Below are positions 29,446-38,321 of a stretch of 64,000 nt of DNA, in pieces. The notes beneath the pieces were generated by a model. It was not told the DNA's origin. It made no database searches and saw only the letters and a program-made list of their open reading frames with translations. The DNA is from Marisediminicola sp040546025. GTDB taxonomy: Bacteria > Actinomycetota > Actinomycetes > Actinomycetales > Microbacteriaceae. Positions within the stretch are counted from its first letter, which is position 1. Every line of letters starts with the position of its first letter. A program made the position numbers and the translations under genes. Location of the stretch: assembly GCF_040546025.1 (NCBI RefSeq), contig NZ_JBEPNA010000002.1, forward strand, positions 124,001 to 188,000. The letters are read 5' to 3'.

Positions 29446-30108
29446 TCAGTGCCTGTGCGAGGCGGCCGCGGCGCGCAGCGCGGCGATCTGGTCGGAGGGA
29501 TGCTCGGCCCCGAAGACCGAGGAGCCGGCGACGAAGGTGTCCGCTCCGGCCTCGGCCGCCGTGAGGATCGTCTCCTCGTTGATGCCACCGTCGACCTGCA
29601 GCCAGACGTCGTGCCGGGAGTGCCGTATCGCGGTACGGAGGCGTTCGATCTTCGGCAGTGTCTCCTCGATGAAGGACTGCCCGCCGAATCCCGGCTCGAC
29701 GGTCATGACGAGCACCTGGTCGAACTCGTGGAGCAGGTCGAGGTAGGGCTCGACAGGCGTGCCCGGCTTGAGCGCGAGGCCGGCCCTCGCGCCGATGTCG
29801 CGCAGCCGGCGCGCGAGGGCGACGGCATCCGTCGCGGCCTCGGCATGGAAGGTGACCGACGCGGCACCGACCTCGGCGTAGCCCGGTGCCCAGCGGTCGG
29901 GGTCCTCGATCATGAGGTGCACGTCGAGCGGGATGGGCGACACCTGCTGCAGCCGCTCGACCATGCCGACCCCGAAGGTGAGGTTGGGCACGAAGTGGTT
30001 GTCCATGATGTCGACATGGGCGAAGTCGGCGCTCGAGATCCGCGCGAGGTCGCGTTCGAGGTTTGCGAAGTCGGCCGCGAGGATGCTGGGATTCAGGCGC
30101 ATGTCCAT
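29446..30108 (-). CDS. rpe: ribulose-phosphate 3-epimerase
   Basis: Rpe, 220 aa, interconverts ribulose 5-phosphate and xylulose 5-phosphate in the pentose phosphate pathway. Metal-binding and catalytic residues are in HVDIMDNHFVPNLTFG, DVHLMIEDP, MTVEPGFGGQSF and LQVDGGIN, all intact. ATG 30108 has TAGGCT 6 nt upstream, so it probably has its own leaderless promoter even though it follows rsmB by only 26 bp. An in-frame ATG two codons later matches the usual family start more closely. Confidence 0.98.
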   Translation of the reverse strand: MDMRLNPSILAADFANLERDLARISSADFAHVDIMDNHFVPNLTFGVGMVERLQQVSPIPLDVHLMIEDPDRWAPGYAEVGAASVTFHAEAATDAVALARRLRDIGARAGLALKPGTPVEPYLDLLHEFDQVLVMTVEPGFGGQSFIEETLPKIERLRTAIRHSRHDVWLQVDGGINEETILTAAEAGADTFVAGSSVFGAEHPSDQIAALRAAAASHRH

Positions 30109-30120
30109 GGGGCGAGCCTA
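30109..30120 (-). promoter_or_regulatory. rpe -10 element, leaderless configuration
   Basis: On the minus strand TAGGCT (30115-30120), 6 nt, then the ATG of rpe. It is identical to the polA, aroQ and DUF885 hexamers. Confidence 0.55.
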
Positions 30121-30134
30121 TTGGGCCGGCGGCC

Positions 30135-31583
30135 CTAGTCCTGGACCTTCTGCAGCAGGCAGATGAACATCGCGTCGGTGCCGTGCCGATGCGGCCAGAG
30201 CTGCACATGCCCGGGTGTCCGCTCGCCCCGGTCGCCCAGCTCGAGCGGTTCCACCGTCACGCCGGCGAGCACCGCGGCGGTGTCGAGCCGCTCGATGCGG
30301 CCGCCGTGCCGCTTCAGAACGCCCTCGACGATGCCGGTGGTCTCCGCGAGGTGCGGCGAGCAGGTGACGTAGGCGAGGATACCGCCGGGCTTGAGTGCGT
30401 CGATCCCGGATTCGAGCAGCCTGGCCTGCAGCTTCTGCAGCTCGGCGACGTCCTTCGGCTGCTTGCGCCAGCGTGCCTCCGGGCGCCTGCGGAGCGCGCC
30501 GAGTCCCGTGCATGGCGCGTCGATGAGGATGCGGTCGAACTGCTCGGGGAGGGTCTGGCCGATCGTCGTGCCGTCCTGCACGAGCACCTGCGGCGGGTTC
30601 GGGATGGCCGCGAGTGCCGAGCGGACGAGCTCGGCGCGAACGGGGAGGATCTCGTTGGCGACGAGGGTCACGCCGACGGCGGCGGCCTCGGCGGCGAGCA
30701 GTGCGGCCTTGCCTCCTGGACCGGCGCACATGTCGAGCCAGCGTTCCCCGGCGACGGCCGGGCGGGCACGGCTGAGGGCGAGGGCGGCCAGTTGGGAGCC
30801 CTCGTCCTGCACACGCGCGTGCCCGGTCTGCACGACGGGCCAGCGGGCCGGGTCGCCGCCCTCGCTCACGACGCCGAGGGGGGAGAAACGCGCGGGGCGC
30901 GACCTGGGCAAGTCGTCGGTGCTCGACAGGCCCGGCAAAGCGACGAGGCTCACCCGCGGAGCGAGGTTGTCGGCGTCGAGGAGGTCTTCGAGCTCGATTT
31001 CGCGCCCTTCGGCGGCCAGGGCCCGGCGGAACGCGCGCACGATCCAGACCGGGTGGGAGTACTCGATCGCGAGGCGCTCGTCGTCGGTCCGCGGCTCGTC
31101 CATGACCCGCTCGTGCCAGTCTGCTGGCTCGGTCCGGGTGATCGTTCGGAGCACCCCGTTCACGAAACCGGTGGCCGACTGGGAGCCGACTTCCCGGGCG
31201 AGGGACACCGCCTCGTCGACGACGGCGTGGTGCGCGGTGCGCATCGACAGCAGCTGGTGGGTCGCCAGGCGCAGCACGTCGAGGATGGGCGGGTCGATCC
31301 TGTCGGTCTCGCGCCCGGCCGCGATCCGGATGACGGCGTCGTAGTAGCCCTGCATCCGGAGGGTGCCGTAGGTCAGCTCGGTCGCGAGTCCGGCGTCCGC
31401 CCCGCTCAGCCCTGCCCGCTCGAGACGGGTGGGAAGAAGCAGGTTCGCGTAGGCGTCGGATTCGGTCACCGCGCGGATCACGTCGAATGCGACGCGGCGG
31501 GCCGGCTGCACGCGCTGGGCCTGGGCGGGGCGCCGCGGCGGGCGCCGCTTCTGGTTGCGAGGTGGCCCGGCGTCACTGGTCAT
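30135..31583 (-). CDS. rsmB: 16S rRNA (cytosine-C5) methyltransferase RsmB
   Basis: RsmB/Sun-type enzyme, 482 aa, uses SAM to methylate a cytosine (C967 in E. coli) of 16S rRNA. A basic N-terminus is followed by a NusB-like RNA-binding domain (about 27-160) and a Rossmann methyltransferase domain with LDMCAGPGGKAALL for SAM. Both family cysteines are present: DAPCTGLG and the nucleophile in YVTCSPHLAET. ATG 31583 overlaps the fmt stop codon as ATGA. It is the last gene of the long pyr-to-rsmB run. Confidence 0.96.
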   Translation of the reverse strand: MTSDAGPPRNQKRRPPRRPAQAQRVQPARRVAFDVIRAVTESDAYANLLLPTRLERAGLSGADAGLATELTYGTLRMQGYYDAVIRIAAGRETDRIDPPILDVLRLATHQLLSMRTAHHAVVDEAVSLAREVGSQSATGFVNGVLRTITRTEPADWHERVMDEPRTDDERLAIEYSHPVWIVRAFRRALAAEGREIELEDLLDADNLAPRVSLVALPGLSSTDDLPRSRPARFSPLGVVSEGGDPARWPVVQTGHARVQDEGSQLAALALSRARPAVAGERWLDMCAGPGGKAALLAAEAAAVGVTLVANEILPVRAELVRSALAAIPNPPQVLVQDGTTIGQTLPEQFDRILIDAPCTGLGALRRRPEARWRKQPKDVAELQKLQARLLESGIDALKPGGILAYVTCSPHLAETTGIVEGVLKRHGGRIERLDTAAVLAGVTVEPLELGDRGERTPGHVQLWPHRHGTDAMFICLLQKVQD

Positions 31584-32509
31584 TCGACAATCATCCTCGC
31601 ATCGGCGGGCCGGCCGCGCCACCAGTCGGCGGCGGCCATCGCGTTCTTGCCGGCCGGCTGCACCGTGACGAGTTCGATCGCGTCGCTCGCGGTGCCGGCG
31701 AGGACGCGGCGCCCGTCGAGCCGGAGCTGCCCGGGGGCAATCCGGGCGGCATCCCGCGCGATGGCCGCGTCGAGCACCTTCAGCCGGGCGCCGTCGATGG
31801 TGGTGGAGGCGCCCGGTTCCGGTGTCACTCCGCGGATGAGGTCGTGCACAGTGCTCGCGTGCGCGGTCCAGTCGATACGGCCGTCCTCGAGGGTGAGCTT
31901 CGGGGCTCGCGTCACGTCGCCGGCCTGGGGCTCGCCCCTCGCGCTGCCGTCGGCGATCGCATCGATGACCCGCACGAGCAGCTCCGCGCCGCCGGCGGCG
32001 AGGGAGTCGAGCAGGTGCCCGGCGGTCTCGTTGCCGCCGATCGGCTGGGTGAACTGGCCGTAGATGTCGCCCGCGTCGAGTTCCGGCACGAGCTGGAACA
32101 CGCTGGCGCCGGTGAGCTGGTCGCCGGCGATGATCGCCCTCTGCACGGGGGCGGCGCCGCGCCAGCGCGGAAGTAGCGAGAAGTGCAGGTTGATCCAACC
32201 GAGCCGCGGGGTCGAGAGGAGCGGTTCGCGCAGGATCGCGCCGTAGGCCACGATCACACCGAGGTCGGCGGTGAGCGTGGTGATCTGCTCCGTCACCTCG
32301 TCGCCCGGCCGGTTCGACTTGATGGTCGGGAGGCGAAGCTCGGTCGCAGCTGCCCCCACATCGGTGGGGGTGGGCACGCGCTTGCGGCCCTTGGGCGAGT
32401 CGAGGCGGGTGAGTACCGCCGCGATGGCGTGATCGGTTGCGGCGATCGCGCGGAGGCTGGGGACGGCGGCGCCGGGGCTGCCGGCGAAGACGATTTTGAG
32501 GTGGGTCAC
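31580..32509 (-). CDS. fmt: methionyl-tRNA formyltransferase
   Basis: Fmt, 309 aa, formylates initiator Met-tRNA. The N-terminal formyltransferase domain shows IVFAGSPGAAVPSLRA, the catalytic region INLHFSLLPRWRGAAPVQRA and ELDAGDIYGQ. The C-terminal tRNA-binding domain follows from about residue 205. GTG 32509 is chosen because it lies just before the family start. Another GTG at 32521, overlapping the priA stop codon as GTGA, is also possible and would add 4 residues. Formylation matters for leaderless and coupled initiation, which look common here. Confidence 0.95.
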   Translation of the reverse strand: MTHLKIVFAGSPGAAVPSLRAIAATDHAIAAVLTRLDSPKGRKRVPTPTDVGAAATELRLPTIKSNRPGDEVTEQITTLTADLGVIVAYGAILREPLLSTPRLGWINLHFSLLPRWRGAAPVQRAIIAGDQLTGASVFQLVPELDAGDIYGQFTQPIGGNETAGHLLDSLAAGGAELLVRVIDAIADGSARGEPQAGDVTRAPKLTLEDGRIDWTAHASTVHDLIRGVTPEPGASTTIDGARLKVLDAAIARDAARIAPGQLRLDGRRVLAGTASDAIELVTVQPAGKNAMAAADWWRGRPADARMIVE

Positions 32510-32517
32510 GTGGCTCT

Positions 32518-34503
32518 TCACTCGATGAACGGCTCGATGTCGTCGAACCGAACTTTCAGTGTAGGCAGCGCGAGGGGGATGCTCTTGCCGGGAACGCGCT
32601 TGCGTCGGACGGTGGCCGCCCGGATGATCTCGGCCCGCAGCGCCGCGGCAACGGCAGGGCCCTGGGAGTAGTCGAATCGCACGATCGCACGCACGCCGGC
32701 ATCCGTGTCGAGGGGGCCGAGAACGTCGGCGCCGGCGAGGCCGGCGATGCTCGCGAGCGCCTTTTCGACCGAGTCGGCGGTGCCCGTGACCGTTGCGACC
32801 CTGATCGCCGGCGGGAACCTCAGCCGCCGTCGGTCGACGAGCTCCGCGGCGGCGTACGACTGGGGCCGCCAGGTCGCGAGAGCCGTGGCAAGGGCGCCGC
32901 CGACCCCGACGAGCACAACGGGGGCACCCGGTTTCGCGAGTGCCGCGGCGTTGGCCCACCAGCGCAGGCAGTCCTCGCCGACGCGCAGGCTCTCCCTGGC
33001 CAGCATCCGCTCCCCGTCGAGGAGCAGCACGGCATGGTAGCCGCCAGCGGCGAGAGGCTCCGCCCCCCTCGTGGCGACCACGAGGGCGGGCACGGCGTCG
33101 ACGTGCAGCAGCGGCCGGTCTCCGTCGGCGATGATCACCCGCACGCCGGGAAAGGCGCGTCCGAGATCCTCAGCGGTGCGCACCGTGCCCTGCCCGACCT
33201 GCCGCAGCCGCGTGCCCTCGCAGTTGCCGCAGGTCCAGGCGGCGGCGGGCTTGCCGCACCACGTGCACGCGGGCACCGAACTCGACGTCTTCGTGCCGAG
33301 CGGCCCGTCGCAGTGCCGGCATCTGGCCGACTGCCCGCAGGAGTCGCAGGCGAGGCGCGGCGCGAAGCCGGGGCGCGCGACCTGCACGAGCACCGGCCCG
33401 GTCGCGAGCGCCGTCTTCGCCTCCCGCCAGGCCGTCGAGGGGATGCGGGCGATCGCCGCGTACCGGTCTTGCGGCGCCTGCTGGGCGGTCGGGACGACCT
33501 TCGGGGAGTAGCTGCGGGAGGGACCGAGGCTTGTGAGGTAGCCGATCTCGACGAGCCGCTCGACCTCGGTGCTGCGGGAGTGGCCGAGGAAGACGAGCGC
33601 GCAGCCCTGCTGCTGCTGGCGCACGAGCGCGGCGTCCCTGGTGTGCACATAGGGGCTGAGCGGCTCGGCGTGCAGCGGATCACCGTCGTCCCACACGGCG
33701 ATGAGCGCGAGCCTCACGGCCGGCGCGTAGACGACCGAGCGGTTGCCGACGATCGCGAGCGGGGTCTCCCCCAGGCATTCGAGGTGGGCGCGGTATCGGT
33801 CGGGATTGGACTGCCTGGCGTCGAGGTGCACGATACGCGACGAGGGCAGCACCGCCTCGAGGGCGGCGACGAGCTGCTCCTGGTCGCGGTAATCGGGTAC
33901 CGAGAGGATCGCGCTGCCACCGCTCGCGAGCGCGTGGGTCGCAGCAGCCGCCATCGTCGTCGCCCAGTGCCCCACCTGCTGTCCGTCCGGCAGTGCGACG
34001 ACCCGTGGCACGGCGTCGACGGCGTGCTTCTCGCCGCCCGCGATCGCCTGGGCGAGCCGGTCGGCCGGATACTCGGCGACGTCCGCCGCCGTGACCGGAT
34101 CGGGCTCGACTGCAGCGGGCGCGCCGTCGGCCTTGCCCATGAGCCAGGCCTTCTCGACCCGCACCTGGCGTTTCGGCACCGCGAGCCTGATCACGTCGTT
34201 GGCGGTGCCGGCGGCGCGGTCGGCGACGGCCCGCGCGAGTGCCACAACCTCCGGGGTGAGCACGGGTGCGGTCGACACCACGGCCTCGAGTTCGCTGAGC
34301 ACGCCCGTGTAGTCGATCTCGGTGACGACCTCGATCACGAATCCGTCGGCGATGCGTCCCGCCGACCGGAGCGGCACGCGAACGCGCACCCCGGGAGCGA
34401 TATCGGCCGCCATCGCGGCGGGCACGGCGTAGTCGAACAGCCGGTCGAGCTGGGGCAGCGGTGAATCGACCATCACCCGCGCGATCGGAGCGGGGGTCGT
34501 CAT
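32518..34503 (-). CDS. priA: PriA-like primosomal protein N' without helicase motifs
   Basis: A 661-aa PriA family protein. The N-terminal 3'-DNA-end binding domain (about 6-110) and the zinc-binding domain with eight cysteines (386, 389, 395, 398, 413, 416, 425, 428) are intact. The helicase core is degenerate: no GxGKT is found in the region of the expected Walker A (about 175-200), and the DEEH box is replaced by WDDGDPLH (271-278). This state is known for actinobacterial PriA, which is annotated as probable primosomal protein. It likely recognises stalled forks and loads the primosome without unwinding DNA. It lies 2 bp after metK and overlaps or adjoins fmt. Confidence 0.93.
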   Translation of the reverse strand: MTTPAPIARVMVDSPLPQLDRLFDYAVPAAMAADIAPGVRVRVPLRSAGRIADGFVIEVVTEIDYTGVLSELEAVVSTAPVLTPEVVALARAVADRAAGTANDVIRLAVPKRQVRVEKAWLMGKADGAPAAVEPDPVTAADVAEYPADRLAQAIAGGEKHAVDAVPRVVALPDGQQVGHWATTMAAAATHALASGGSAILSVPDYRDQEQLVAALEAVLPSSRIVHLDARQSNPDRYRAHLECLGETPLAIVGNRSVVYAPAVRLALIAVWDDGDPLHAEPLSPYVHTRDAALVRQQQQGCALVFLGHSRSTEVERLVEIGYLTSLGPSRSYSPKVVPTAQQAPQDRYAAIARIPSTAWREAKTALATGPVLVQVARPGFAPRLACDSCGQSARCRHCDGPLGTKTSSSVPACTWCGKPAAAWTCGNCEGTRLRQVGQGTVRTAEDLGRAFPGVRVIIADGDRPLLHVDAVPALVVATRGAEPLAAGGYHAVLLLDGERMLARESLRVGEDCLRWWANAAALAKPGAPVVLVGVGGALATALATWRPQSYAAAELVDRRRLRFPPAIRVATVTGTADSVEKALASIAGLAGADVLGPLDTDAGVRAIVRFDYSQGPAVAAALRAEIIRAATVRRKRVPGKSIPLALPTLKVRFDDIEPFIE

Positions 34504-34505
34504 GG

Positions 34506-35708
34506 TTACAGCCCGGCGGCGCTGCGCAGCGACTCGACTCGGTCGAGCTTCTCCCAGGTGAAGTCGGGAAGCTCGCGGCCGAAGTGCCCGTAGGTCGAGG
34601 TGGCCGCGTAGATCGGGCGGAGCAGATCGAGATCGCGGATGATCGCGGCGGGGCGCAGGTCGAATACGTCGCGGATGGCCCGGCCGATCACGTCGTCGTC
34701 GACGTGGCCGGTGCCGAAGCTCTCCACGTACAGGCTCACCGGCGCGGCTTTGCCGATCGCGTAGGCGACCTGCACCTCGAGCCGATCGGCGAGACCGGCC
34801 GCGACGGCGTTCTTCGCGACCCAGCGCATTGCGTACGCCGCCGAGCGGTCGACCTTTGACGGGTCTTTGCCGCTGAACGCGCCCCCGCCGTGCCGGCTGG
34901 CGCCGCCGTAGGTGTCGACGATGATCTTGCGCCCGGTGAGCCCGGCATCGCCCTTCGGGCCGCCGATCTCGAACCGGCCGGTGGGGTTGATGAGCATGTC
35001 CGCCGAGCCGAAGTCGAGCCCGGTGAGCTCGAGGATGGGCTTGATCACCAGCTCTTCGATCTCACGCGCGAGGGTCGCGTCCGACACGGTCGGGGCGTGC
35101 TGGGCCGAGATCACCACGGTCTCGACGGTGCGCGGAACGAGCCCGTCGTAGCCGATCGTCACCTGCGTCTTTCCGTCCGGGCGGAGGTAATCGACAATTC
35201 CCTCCTTGCGCACGGCGGCGAGCCGTTCGGCGAGGCGGTGGGCGAGCCAGATCGGCAACGGCATGAACTCGGGGGTCTCGCGGGTGGCGAATCCGAACAT
35301 GAGGCCCTGGTCGCCGGCGCCCTGCGCGTTGAGAGCGTCGTCGTCGCCGCCGCGGGCCTCCAGGGCCCGGTCGACGCCCTGGGCGATCTCCGGCGACTGC
35401 GACCCGATGGAGACGGTCACACCGCAATTGCTGCCGTCGAAGCTCACCTCGGACGAGTTGTAGCCGATCGAGGTGATCGTGTCGCGCACGAGGGTCGGGA
35501 TGTCGACGTAGCCCGTGGTCGTGACCTCGCCGGCGACGTGGACGAGGCCGGTGGTGACGAGGGTCTCCACCGCGACGCGGCTGTGCGGGTCCTCGGCGAG
35601 CAGCGCATCGAGGATGCCGTCGGAGATCTGGTCGCAGATCTTGTCGGGGTGTCCCTCGGTGACGGATTCGGAGCTGAACTGGCGCAGGCCGGACGGTGAC
35701 GTACTCAT
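34506..35708 (-). CDS. metK: S-adenosylmethionine synthetase
   Basis: MetK, 400 aa, makes SAM from methionine and ATP. Both signatures are present: GAGDQGLMFGFA and GGGAFSGKDPSKVDRS. The N-terminal SESVTEGHPDKICDQISD carries the metal and ATP-contact His and Asp. ATG 35708 has GAGG 5 nt upstream. The 111-bp gap to coaBC contains a small perfect hairpin at 35739-35755 (gacgga/tccgtc); I do not recognise a SAM riboswitch there. SAM is used by RsmB encoded downstream. Confidence 0.99.
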   Translation of the reverse strand: MSTSPSGLRQFSSESVTEGHPDKICDQISDGILDALLAEDPHSRVAVETLVTTGLVHVAGEVTTTGYVDIPTLVRDTITSIGYNSSEVSFDGSNCGVTVSIGSQSPEIAQGVDRALEARGGDDDALNAQGAGDQGLMFGFATRETPEFMPLPIWLAHRLAERLAAVRKEGIVDYLRPDGKTQVTIGYDGLVPRTVETVVISAQHAPTVSDATLAREIEELVIKPILELTGLDFGSADMLINPTGRFEIGGPKGDAGLTGRKIIVDTYGGASRHGGGAFSGKDPSKVDRSAAYAMRWVAKNAVAAGLADRLEVQVAYAIGKAAPVSLYVESFGTGHVDDDVIGRAIRDVFDLRPAAIIRDLDLLRPIYAATSTYGHFGRELPDFTWEKLDRVESLRSAAGL

Positions 35709-35819
35709 GGGTGCCTCGTAGCTGGAAGTTGGCGGGCGGACGGATCCACTCCGTCGGGGTGCCGTGCGAATCAGGGGCGCAGACCCGAGCGGGACAGGCC
35801 GCTGGCCGAACAGGTGCGG

Positions 35820-37040
35820 TCAGGCCAGCAGGTCGAGTATGCGATCGGCCACCGACATCTTGCTCCCGGAGGCCTCCATCACTATATCCCCGGCCAGATC
35901 GATGACCAGGACCCGGTTGTCAGGAACCGAGAAGCCCTCCGTCCAGCCGACCCTGTTGAGGACGAGATAGTCGGCGCCCTTGCGGATCACCTTCGCCCGG
36001 CCGAGGGCGAGCAGCTCGGAGTCGTCCGGTTCGGTCTCGGCGGCGAAACCGACGATGATCTGACCCCGGTGGCGCGTGGACACGAGGCCGGCGAGGATGT
36101 CGGGATTCTTGACGAGGTCGATCCGCATCCGGTCGCCCTGCGCCTCCTTCTTGATCTTCGCCTCGGCCGAGAATTCCGGGCGGTAGTCGGCCACGGCGGC
36201 GGCCATGATGATGATGTCGGCGCGGGTGGATGAGGAGGAGGCGGCGGCGGCCAGTTCGGCGGCGGAGCTGACCTCGGTCAGGCGGATGCCGAGGGGCGGC
36301 GCCACCTCGAGGTTCGCGCCGATCAGCTCGACGGTGGCGCCCCGAAGGGACGCGGCTTCGGCGATCGCGACACCCTGTCGGCCGCTCGAACGGTTTCCGA
36401 TGTAGCGCACCGGGTCGATGGCCTCCCGTGTGCCGCCGGCGGTGACGAGCACCCGCCGACCGGCGAGGTCCCTCGGGCGCAGCGCGGCGAGTGCCGCCAC
36501 AACGATCTCGTCGGGTTCGACCATGCGCCCGAGCCCGGCATCCGACCCCGTCAGCTGGCCGGTTCCCGGGCCGACGATGCGGATGCCCCGAGAGCGGAGG
36601 GTCGCGACGTTCGCGGCTGTCGCGGCGCTGACCCACATTTCGGTGTGCATCGCGGGGGCGATGACGACGGGGGCGGTGCTCGCGAGAATCGTGGTGCCCA
36701 GGAGGTCGTCGGCGAGACCGGTCGCCAGCTTCGCTATCGAATTCGCCGTCGCCGGCGCGACGACGATGAGGTCGGCCGCCTGGCCGATCGCCACATGCCT
36801 GACCTGCGCGACGCCCTCGTAGAGGTCGGTGTGCACCGGGTTGCGGCTGATCGCCTCGAGCGTCGGGCGTCCGACGAAGCGCAGCGCGGCATCCGTCGCC
36901 ACCACGTGCACGTCGTGCCCGAGAAGCACGAACGCGCGGATGACCCCGACGGCCTTGTAGGCCGCTATTCCCCCGGTGACCCCGACCACGATGTTCAGCG
37001 GGCGGCTGGCGAGCGGCCACCGCGTGCCGGGGTCGGTCAT
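35820..37040 (-). CDS. coaBC: bifunctional CoaBC: 4'-phosphopantothenoylcysteine decarboxylase / phosphopantothenate-cysteine ligase
   Basis: CoaBC (Dfp), 406 aa, catalyses two consecutive steps of coenzyme A synthesis. The flavoprotein decarboxylase CoaC (about 14-190) shows VTGGIAAYK, the His region VRHVAIGQAADLIVVAPATA and PAMHTEMW. The CTP-dependent ligase CoaB (about 195-406) shows VTAGGTREAIDPVRYIGNRS, and KEAQGDRMRIDLVKNPDI provides the usual Lys residues. CoaE, at 3078-3692, completes the pathway. It follows rpoZ after 48 bp. Confidence 0.98.
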   Translation of the reverse strand: MTDPGTRWPLASRPLNIVVGVTGGIAAYKAVGVIRAFVLLGHDVHVVATDAALRFVGRPTLEAISRNPVHTDLYEGVAQVRHVAIGQAADLIVVAPATANSIAKLATGLADDLLGTTILASTAPVVIAPAMHTEMWVSAATAANVATLRSRGIRIVGPGTGQLTGSDAGLGRMVEPDEIVVAALAALRPRDLAGRRVLVTAGGTREAIDPVRYIGNRSSGRQGVAIAEAASLRGATVELIGANLEVAPPLGIRLTEVSSAAELAAAASSSSTRADIIIMAAAVADYRPEFSAEAKIKKEAQGDRMRIDLVKNPDILAGLVSTRHRGQIIVGFAAETEPDDSELLALGRAKVIRKGADYLVLNRVGWTEGFSVPDNRVLVIDLAGDIVMEASGSKMSVADRILDLLA

Positions 37041-37088
37041 GGTGTCGGCGTTGGGCGCGAGATCTGGGCGCGGGGTCGAGGGTCGGGG

Positions 37089-37346
37089 CTACTCGGCGAG
37101 AGGCTTCGCGACGAGCTTGTCCTCGTTGATCTCGTGCAGCGCGACCGAGAGGGGCTTGTCTTCGATCGTGGAGTCGACGAGCGGTCCGACGTTGTCGAAC
37201 AGGCTTCCCTCGTGGAGGTCGGCGTAGTAGTCGTTGATCTGGCGAGCACGCTTCGAGGCGAAGATGACGAGCGCGTACTTCGAGTCGACCTTCGTCAGCA
37301 GCTCGTCGATGGGCGGATCGATGATGCCCTTTGCCTTGTCAACCAT
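37089..37346 (-). CDS. rpoZ: RNA polymerase omega subunit
   Basis: RpoZ, 85 aa, helps fold and assemble the beta-prime subunit. The conserved segment is KVDSKYALVIFASKRARQIN followed by the actinobacterial GPLVDSTIEDKPLSVALHEI. It has AAGGAG upstream of the ATG. It lies 51 bp after the guanylate kinase gene, the same neighbourhood (gmk-rpoZ-coaBC) found in many bacteria. That suits a link between guanine nucleotide supply and transcription. Confidence 0.97.
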   Translation of the reverse strand: MVDKAKGIIDPPIDELLTKVDSKYALVIFASKRARQINDYYADLHEGSLFDNVGPLVDSTIEDKPLSVALHEINEDKLVAKPLAE

Positions 37347-37397
37347 GTGGTGCTCCTTCTGTGAATAAGCGTGTGAGTGAAAGCGGATGCGGCCGGA

Positions 37398-38321
37398 TCA
37401 GCCGAAGTCGTGGGCAGCGCGAGGGCGCAATCTCATCAAGTCTACGACCTCCTCGGCTGCCTCGGCGACGTCGCCGTTCACGACGCGGTAGTCGAACTCG
37501 TGCTGCGCGGCGAGCTCGACCCTCGCGGTCTCGAGCCGGCGCTGCTGTTCGGCAGGCCCCTCGGTGCCGCGGCCGATGAGGCGGCGCACTAGTTCGTCCC
37601 AGGTCGGGGGCAGCAGGAATACGAGCACGGACTGCGGCATCGCCGCTTTCACCTGTCGCGCGCCCTGGATGTCGATCTCGAGCAGAACACTGCTGCCCTC
37701 GCCGAGGTTGTCGTCGACGGGTCGCCGCGGCGTGCCGTAACGGAACGCGTTGTGCACCTTCGCCCACTCGAGCATCTCGCCCCGCTCGACGAGGCGGTCG
37801 AACTCCTCGTCGCTCACGAAGAAGTAGTTGACCCCCTCGACCTCGCCGGGCCGTGGGGCCCTCGTCGTCGCGGACACCGAGAGGTGCACGTCGGGGTAGT
37901 TCTCCCGGATGAAGGCGGAGACGGTGCCCTTGCCGACCGCGGTCGGCCCGGCGAGGACGACGAGCTTGGCCTTCGCGGTGTCCGTCCCCCGGCTCTCCCG
38001 TACGACGAGCCAGTCCCGCAACCGGTCCCGCTGGCGGGAGCCGAGGCCGCCGACCCGCTTCGAATCGGCGATCTGCAACTCGGCCATGACCTTGGCGGTG
38101 CGGGTGGGGCCGAGGGTGGGAACGCTGGTCAGCAGCTCCCGCACCCGGAGGGTGCCCTCGGCGACGGCGTCCGGATCGCTCCACGCGGTGTCGAGCACGT
38201 CTACGGCGCTGCGCTGCCGCGTCGCGACAGCGTGCTTCACGGCCGCACGGCGGCGGCGCGCTGCCACGGCGGCGCGGGATGCCGCGACCCGGTCGACGGG
38301 TGGTGGACCTGACTGCGTCAT
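37398..38321 (-). CDS. gmk: fusion of mIHF-type DNA-binding domain and guanylate kinase
   Basis: A 307-aa protein with two parts. Residues 8-106 resemble actinobacterial integration host factor (mIHF): a basic helix (ARRRRAAVKHAV), VRELLTSVPTLGPTRTAKVM, and ELQIADSKRVGGLGSRQRDR, which matches the helix-two-turn-helix DNA-binding part. Residues 118-307 are a complete guanylate kinase: P-loop GPTAVGKGT (125-133), SVSATTRAPRPGEVEGVNYFF for GMP, and the lid and adenine-binding regions, for phosphorylation of GMP to GDP. The linker (about 107-118) has no ATG, GTG or TTG in frame, so the kinase cannot be made alone without processing. In many actinobacteria mihF and gmk are separate neighbours. It overlaps pyrF by 4 nt. 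Confidence 0.95.
   Translation of the reverse strand: MTQSGPPPVDRVAASRAAVAARRRRAAVKHAVATRQRSAVDVLDTAWSDPDAVAEGTLRVRELLTSVPTLGPTRTAKVMAELQIADSKRVGGLGSRQRDRLRDWLVVRESRGTDTAKAKLVVLAGPTAVGKGTVSAFIRENYPDVHLSVSATTRAPRPGEVEGVNYFFVSDEEFDRLVERGEMLEWAKVHNAFRYGTPRRPVDDNLGEGSSVLLEIDIQGARQVKAAMPQSVLVFLLPPTWDELVRRLIGRGTEGPAEQQRRLETARVELAAQHEFDYRVVNGDVAEAAEEVVDLMRLRPRAAHDFG

Noticed and set aside
35709..35819. SAM riboswitch before metK
   Set aside because: Only a 6-bp hairpin is seen; no SAM-I, SAM-II or SAM-IV core could be recognised.
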